Positions 57,935 through 64,000 of a stretch of 64,000 nucleotides of DNA are shown here, in pieces. Location: NCBI RefSeq assembly GCF_958979055.1, contig NC_084890.1:1302001-1366000 (forward strand). The letters run 5' to 3'. The translations under genes were made by a program, and so were the position numbers. Below the pieces are notes generated by a model that was not told the origin of the DNA, ran no database searches, and saw only the letters and a program-made list of their open reading frames with translations. This stretch comes from Alnus glutinosa. Lineage: Eukaryota; Streptophyta; Magnoliopsida; Fagales; Betulaceae. Within the stretch, counting starts at the first letter, position 1. Every line of letters starts with the position of its first letter.

Positions 57935-60900
57935 ATGGGAGGAAGAGGAGGAGGAGCAACATCAAAACTGAGAAAAGCAGCTCGGAAGGTGGTGGTTGCG
58001 GCAGCATATGCGTGCGGCTCCTTCTCCAGGAGTAAAGCTCTAGGGGGCCTCCATACCACTAGCGCTACTCAAACTGTAAGCAATTAAATATTCGTCTCTA
58101 TTTCTCACTTTCTGATCAAAGATTGCCATGACAAGTGACAACCCAAAGTAGTCCCTTTTTCTGTTTTTCATTCCATGCAGATTTCTCTCAAGAGTTTGTT
58201 TTACTATGTAAATCTTAAGAAAGGCAAGACCGTATATATGAATAATGTCAACTGGGTCTGGTTTCTTTGTTGTTATTTTTCAATGTTTTGGGCAGATCTC
58301 GGATTCTTCAGCTGTGACTCCAACAAATGCAAAGAAGAGCACAGGAGAAGATGTTGCAGATGCAGAAGAATCAGAATCATCCACCAACAACGTCCCTACT
58401 TCTAAGGTATCCATTCCCCATTCCCCATCCCACAAGCTCCTTTTCTTCTTAACTCATTTCCCCTACATTTTGCTTGAAATAAATTTTCTTTTCGAAATTC
58501 AGTGCATCTCTACTATTCATTCATGTTTTAGTTATTTGTGCTCCCAGAAACGTTTTTTACACTTTTCCCCAATCAGACCACACGCCACGCGAGGACGGGT
58601 CTGTGTGTATATTTAATTTTAACTCAAGCTTGCGATGAAAAAGCACCAACACGGCAGTCAATTTTCCTTCACAGTCACTTCCTCTGTCGTCTTCTTCACC
58701 TTCTTTACTATCTGGGTCATCAAATCCACACCTTCAGTTCGCCAAGAGACCCATTTCCAGTTCAATGAATCGTCCCTCCATTTGGGTCTCAGATCAGTAA
58801 CTGTTCAGACATTATCTACTTTCAGTGGAAATTTTTCAGCAACTGGTGAGAAAAAGTGGATTTTGATTGATGCCCACTATAGGAGACTCAAAAATGTTTA
58901 TGGGTTCGCTTCGATTTCAGTTTTTGGTGGGCTACGAAGAAAGGAAGATGGGCCTGGAGTTTCAGTAGATGGAGAAGGCAAAGGTGATTTGTTAAGAATG
59001 CAAGAGTGTACCAGAGACTTCGTCTGAGAAAATTGAACTTCCAACAAATTTTGCGTCCTACATATCTTAAAAATTGTGGCAACTTTCTACCTTTCTCCGT
59101 TGATGTCGTTTCATGTATCGAACCAAATGAAAAAAATGCTACATATTAACAATGAAAATTAAGTATATTTTTCTCAAATTCTTACACTTTATGTCGTATA
59201 AAAGTTTTGAGAAAAAAATTATCTTTTGGTTTAGTAAAGAAGAAGTGTCTTCAAAAGTAAAAAAAAAACCTTTTGCAATGATTTTTTTTTTTTTTTTACC
59301 TTGATAACATGTCATATTTTTAATATGTAATATTTTTCACAGTACTTGGTGTAAATAAATAATAATAAAATAAAACTTAGAATTTACATAATTTAAAATT
59401 TTTAAATTTCTTTAAAATTGTAGAATATTCTAATCTGACACAAAAAGGAGCTGTTGAAGAATCCACTATTATGTGGACGGCAGAACCTACTTTGGAAGTC
59501 CCACCTGCACAAAGCACTCATTCATTATGACGTTTTCCTCAACCACTATTCTATTTAAGCGTGAAATTCCAACCCATCCTCTACCAATTTTACAGATTTA
59601 CATCTTTGAATATGATTGTCTTGAATTTTGAATCTACCAACCACAAAACTCCACCTTGAGTGCCCAAACCTAAAGTTGTACTATTTCTTCTCCATCATAT
59701 TAAATAGGATTTGCACTAGTCCTCTGCCTTCAAACAAATGGGACAATTGCTGTGTATCAGTACCCAACAAAACATAATCCCCCAACTTAAAAGAAATTGT
59801 CCCCATCTCTGAAAAACTTGTAAAAACATATCTCTGGCTTGTTTTTGCTGAAAGCTAATTATGTTGCCCATTACTTCTTTTTTATTTTTATGTAATAAGA
59901 GGGCCAGGGGGAGGGTTTTGTAAATAAACCATCATTATATTCCCAATTATTAACAATTTCTGTATTACTCCACTAGAACATCCCAGATCACTTGCTCTAT
60001 AGCATCATTATACAGGGAAATCGTTTTGTATAAACTCAGGCCATTAGCATTTAGAATAGGTTATCAAAAAAAAAAAGCATTTAGAATAGGATTCTTTTCT
60101 GAGTTTCTTTTAGAAAGTTGCCATGAAATTATGGAATTTGTTATAATAGACATAGACTAGAATAAAAGTTAGATATCCAGAAAACCATTTATCAATTCTA
60201 AAAGGAAAAGTGCAATTGTTTTTCATTTTTGAGCTTTTGTCATATTTATCTGCTTGTTACTTTAAAATGTGTTTCCCTTGATTTAACACCATCTTTGTTG
60301 ATTCATGTGGCAGAACTTGTGCGCAATATGTCTAGATCCTTTGAGTTACAACAGCAGGGGAAGCAGCCCAGGGCAAGCAATATTCACAGCCCAATGCTCT
60401 CATGCTTTCCACTTTGCTTGCATCTCCTCCAATGTTCGCCATGGTAGTGTCACCTGCCCTATTTGCTGTGCCCATTGGACCCAATTGCCCTGCAGCCTGA
60501 ACCCTCCTTATGCTTCACTCTCTTCTTGCAACCAAAATGATCCCATACTCCAACTCCTTGATGACTCCATTGCTACTTTCCATGTCCACGGGCGATCATT
60601 CTTGTGCTCTGCCCACTATGACGACGATGACCCTATTGAGCCCGATCACTTGACTAATTGTACCCGCCTTTATCTCTCTTTACTGCCCATTCCACCCAGT
60701 GCGCCTCCCAACTTTCATTCATCTATGCAAATGACTAGTATTCGCACCTCATGCCCATACCATCCACCCCTACATCGATTGACCTGCGGTTCCTCATCAC
60801 TGTTGCAGTTACTAAACAGGCAAACACTTTATATTATGTGCACCTCCTCAAATTAGGCTTTTCTTTCAATGAAGTTAGTACATCAACAAGCAACCGACTT

Positions 60901-61786
60901 GATCTTGGTTGCAAGCCCCAGTGGGCCACACCTGAGGCTGCTCAAGTAGTCGATGGCATTGGTGGTTTTCTCCCTTAGACCCATTGATCGTTTAACCATT
61001 GTTACCTACTCATCGGCTGCTGCACGTGCCTTTCCCCTTAGGCGCATGACATCCTATAGAAAGCGGACTGTCCTACAAGTCATTGATCGTTTATTCTGTA
61101 TGGGGCAAGCAGATCCATTTGAAGGGCTTAAAAAGGGGATTAAGATACTTGAAGATCGTGTCCACAAAAATCCACAATCCTCTATCCTGCATCTCTTCGA
61201 TAGTCCAACACGAGCTTACCATACTGGAAGTGCCCATTCCAATCCATAGGTTTCATGTGGGGTTCGGATTTGGCACTTCAAATGGGTCCGTCATGCATGA
61301 ATTTGAACAGTTCCTATTAAGAATGCTAGGAGGCGTCATTAGAGATATCCAGTTGAGAATTGAGGAAGAAGTTAATTGCAGAATCATAAGGATTGGAGAA
61401 CTAAAAGGTGGTGAAGAAAGGAGGATCTCATTTGACTTGGGAGAGTATGGAGATGTTCATGTGGGATATAGCTACGTGGAGGGTGAAGTTGACGAAAATG
61501 CATTAGAACAGGGGAAATTGTAGTGACTGTAGGGGATAAAAGTAATGCAACAGCAAGTGCAGGGAGGGATGTGAGCATTGGTGGGAGGACTAGTAGCGTT
61601 GAAATTTGGGATTACCACGATCCTTACATGGCTAGAAGATGGGCTAAGCATTTACATGGCTACAGGCTTCGAGTTCATCCAACTTGCCCAACAAAGATTT
61701 GTATGTTATGTATGTCTATACGAATCAGTAACCATTTAGAAGATGATTTCAGTCATCCAAGGCCAATGTTAAGTCTGGTTACTTGA
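57935..61786 (+). pseudogene. WAV3-type RING/VWA E3 ubiquitin ligase, frame-disrupted
   Basis: Family members are RING ubiquitin ligases with a von Willebrand A-like region, known from root gravitropism (WAV3). Exon 1 57935-58075 (47 codons, TSKLRKAARKVVVAAAYACG), exon 2 58296-58406 (37 codons) and exon 3 from 60314 have intact GT-AG sites in phase. Exon 3 opens with the RING (NLCAICLDPL, FTAQCSHAFHFACISSNVRH, TCPIC). The frame then shifts several times: LRFLITVAVTKQANT, MALVVFSLRPIDRL, VPIPIHRFHVGFGFGTSNG and DKSNATASAGRDVSIGG lie in different frames up to HGYRL near 61663. At least four shifts in one exon make the full protein impossible; a RING-only product could still be made. Assembly error is an alternative to true decay. 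Confidence 0.8.
58635..59027 (+). other. Unidentified 130-codon frame inside the ligase's second intron
   Basis: It has a basic N-terminus, one hydrophobic segment at about residues 12-30 (TVTSSVVFFTFFTIWVI), then a polar region with SSLHLGLRSVTVQTLSTFSG and a Gly-rich C-terminus. This is the look of a type II membrane protein start, but I do not recognise a family. It may be a gene fragment inserted into the intron or a chance frame. Confidence 0.3.
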
Positions 61787-62076
61787 TTGAGCTGCTAAGC
61801 TTAAAACACCACTGGGATGTGCAATGTATACCCTTACCATTACAATGAAGGATTTGAATTGTCAATTCTCTCATTTCTTCTTATTGTCATCCAGTTGTTT
61901 AAGAGACGATATATACTTCAGTTACTGTTGGGATTGATGATGCATGTCTGAGTACTTCGGCTTTACCAATTCCATTCCAACAATAAGATCCACTTCACAT
62001 GTATGACACTAACATGTATCAAAACTACTTTTTATAATGCAACAAATAGAGGTTGACCTTCAGCTGAAAATCAACA

Positions 62077-64000
62077 TCAATCATGTTGATAATCGTAAAC
62101 TGAGAAGTCACTATACAGCAGAGACTCATCCTTTCCATAGTGAAGAAGAAAATAACAGTCTCTACAAAAATAGCACGGGTTCTCCGGGGCCAACTTGTCA
62201 TCAACTGTCACCTTTGCAGCTCTATGTATATTACAGACATCGCATTTCTGCACACGAAATTTTAACTGAAATACAACTATTGGATAAGCAGCTCGGTTCT
62301 GCACGTCCTCTGGATGAACTAATCTCATGTCTCTTATAATGATTGTATGCTTGCAGTCTCCCTGTGACAAGCAATTCCCAAACAAAAGAATTATATGGGC
62401 ATGCTATAATAACTTTGCCAACAAAAAAGTTCATGTCATGAAAGATAAATCATGCCATACAAATTACATGAAGCCATTTCTTTCACCAAGTGCAACATTT
62501 GGGGGGGAAAAAAAGCATGAAGAACAAAGATGTTTATATCATCAAAAAAATGATTACATTGCAAACAAAATCTTACCTGGTGACAATAGAGATATCCAGC
62601 ACCAAGTCGAAATCCCAAGTCACAAAACTGTATTCTGTCATTCCTGTGCATGTTAACAGCTTTGAACTGAGGCAATTGTAGGCCTGTAACATCATCACCT
62701 ACAATTGCTTTCTGCTTCTGTGGTAATTCCCCTGTTATGATGCATTCCCATTTTTTAAGAGCATCAGCCCTAGAGTTTCTGAGCCAATCAAATATAGGTT
62801 TACTATAATCTATAGCAGAGGGATCCCTCAAATCATTATAGAATACATCCTACAAAACATTAGCATTCTATTAGATTTGGTAACGAACTATGTTCCTCAT
62901 GAAAACAAACAGAGAACAAATAGTGCTTCTTACTTCTACAAGAAAATATCCAGAAGGATCATGCTGCCCAGCCTTTTGCATCACCTGGTCGGTTAAACAA
63001 TAGATTTTATCCCTCAGTTCAGTCAAGCTTTGTTGTCCTAGGACCAAAAATTCTTGAGTCTACAAAAAAGTTTCACATAAACATCAATAGCAGATAGGTT
63101 ATAGGTCGATACATGATTTTTCTACCTATAAATGATCTTGACTTGTTGAACCAAATATAACCAACAAACAGAGCCCAACAATTGCCTGTTTTGAAAGTGA
63201 CATACCTTTACCCACTTCCGTGAGTTATGGTAAACCTCGACAGAAAGAACAACATCTGAATACCGCACAGCAATGTGTTTCCCAGTACTTGCTGATTTCA
63301 CCTGCAGAGCATTTGTATAAAGGCATTTTTTAGATAAGTACATTTGTATAAAAGCATAGAGGGTAAATACGAAATCTCAACCATTTTGAACAGTCAGATT
63401 CAGCAATTGGATATTATATGTAAGAATATGAATAACTACGATAAAAAATAATGATTTAAAAAAAATAAAGAATATAAAAAAATAAAAAGAGAGAAAAAGA
63501 AAGTAAGGGCTCCGTTATCAAAAAATATATGCATGCTTCAGTGGTCAAAGTCAACTGACATAACCCCAAGTTTAATTTCTTTGTTCTTTATATCAAGAAC
63601 TAGAAGGCAGCATGCTCAATGTAAAGCTGAGGGTCGTGATAATTATGAAACAGTATCCAAGCTATATGGAGATGCAGACATAAAAGTAATACCAATGCCA
63701 ATGCCAATGAGGAATTATTCTTAGTTCAAACTTCATTCATCATAAAAATAAATAAATAAGTAAAAACGTTCAAACCTCTAGTAAAAGAAACATAATATAT
63801 CAACCAGAATAACAATCTTGAAAATTCCTTCATTACTTTAGTATGGCCATCCGCGATCCTTATAAGTATTGAAAGATTAATTAGAAGTTCTGTATTATCA
63901 ATAATCAGCTGTGGAAATCATTTGTCACAATCTGACGTTATGCCAACATGTCCATGAACAGTTAAATAAGAGCTTCAGTAACACTTTTACCTCACCGCAG
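62077..64000 (-). CDS. SRD2: snRNA-activating protein complex subunit 3 (SRD2/SNAPC3-like), 3' part
   Basis: SNAPC3 (SRD2 in Arabidopsis) is the DNA-contacting subunit of the complex that drives snRNA gene transcription in the nucleus. Exons seen, minus strand: 63991-64000 (partial, CGE), 63206-63301, 62934-63059, 62577-62849, 62077-62361; GT-AG and phase 0 throughout, 263 residues visible. The C-terminal family domain is clear: [70 protein letters not shown]. Zinc-binding-type cysteines follow in [11 protein letters not shown] and [10 protein letters not shown], ending [14 protein letters not shown]. The N-terminal exons lie beyond 64000. It converges on the ligase pseudogene with about 290 bp between. 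Confidence 0.93.

Overview
The window is nuclear DNA of a flowering plant, most likely a woody rosid eudicot. The genes have many GT-AG introns. The intergenic space is AT-rich and full of plant-type mobile elements (Mutator-like, hAT, SINE, non-LTR, a Cassandra TRIM, solo LTRs) and holds a chloroplast DNA insert. I cannot name the species. All calls come from reading the sequence and from remembered family motifs; no database search was run.

Layout. 1.9-8.2 kb (minus): a complete 11-exon MO25/CAB39-like scaffold gene with two SINEs and a Cassandra fragment in its introns. 8.2-15.2 kb: gene-poor, with several terminal-inverted-repeat (TIR) elements, a truncated non-LTR insertion and a hAT element that contains a solo LTR. 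15.5-19.9 kb (minus): a tandem pair of phytocystatins, one intact and one decayed, separated by a MITE, a hAT element and an ndhG chloroplast fragment. 20.2-31.8 kb: transposon-rich, with a Mutator-like element, an AT-rich tandem array, and a frameshifted inverted copy of one exon of the transporter gene that lies at 32.2-35.2 kb. That transporter (minus, 5 exons) is a tonoplast dicarboxylate transporter. 35.8-40.3 kb: a MITE, a Cassandra TRIM, a solo LTR, a LINE RNase H remnant and a poly(A)-tailed retro-insertion with an 18-bp target duplication.

43.6-54.6 kb (plus): three F-box genes of the CPR1-like, FBA-domain type. Two are intact and share a small second exon that encodes a common C-terminal tail; the third is a pseudogene. 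Between the first and second lies a 2.5-kb Pack-MULE-like element that carries pieces of a BAHD acyltransferase and of a multi-pass membrane protein. 55.5-56.0 kb: remnant of the C-terminus of a VARICOSE/EDC4-like decapping scaffold gene. 56.7-57.9 kb: a possible 50-residue minus-strand gene that shares a GA/G-rich divergent promoter with a WAV3-type RING/VWA ubiquitin-ligase gene (57.9-61.8 kb), which keeps its splice sites but has lost its reading frame. 62.1-64.0 kb (minus): the 3' part of an SRD2/SNAPC3-like snRNA transcription factor gene, which runs off the window.

The genes are unrelated housekeeping and defence-type loci and do not form a pathway. The most unusual content is the mobile-DNA and gene-fragment traffic: gene capture by a Mutator-like element, an inverted partial gene copy, nested insertions with exact target duplications, and several dead gene remnants. 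I found no evidence for a wholly new biological system.
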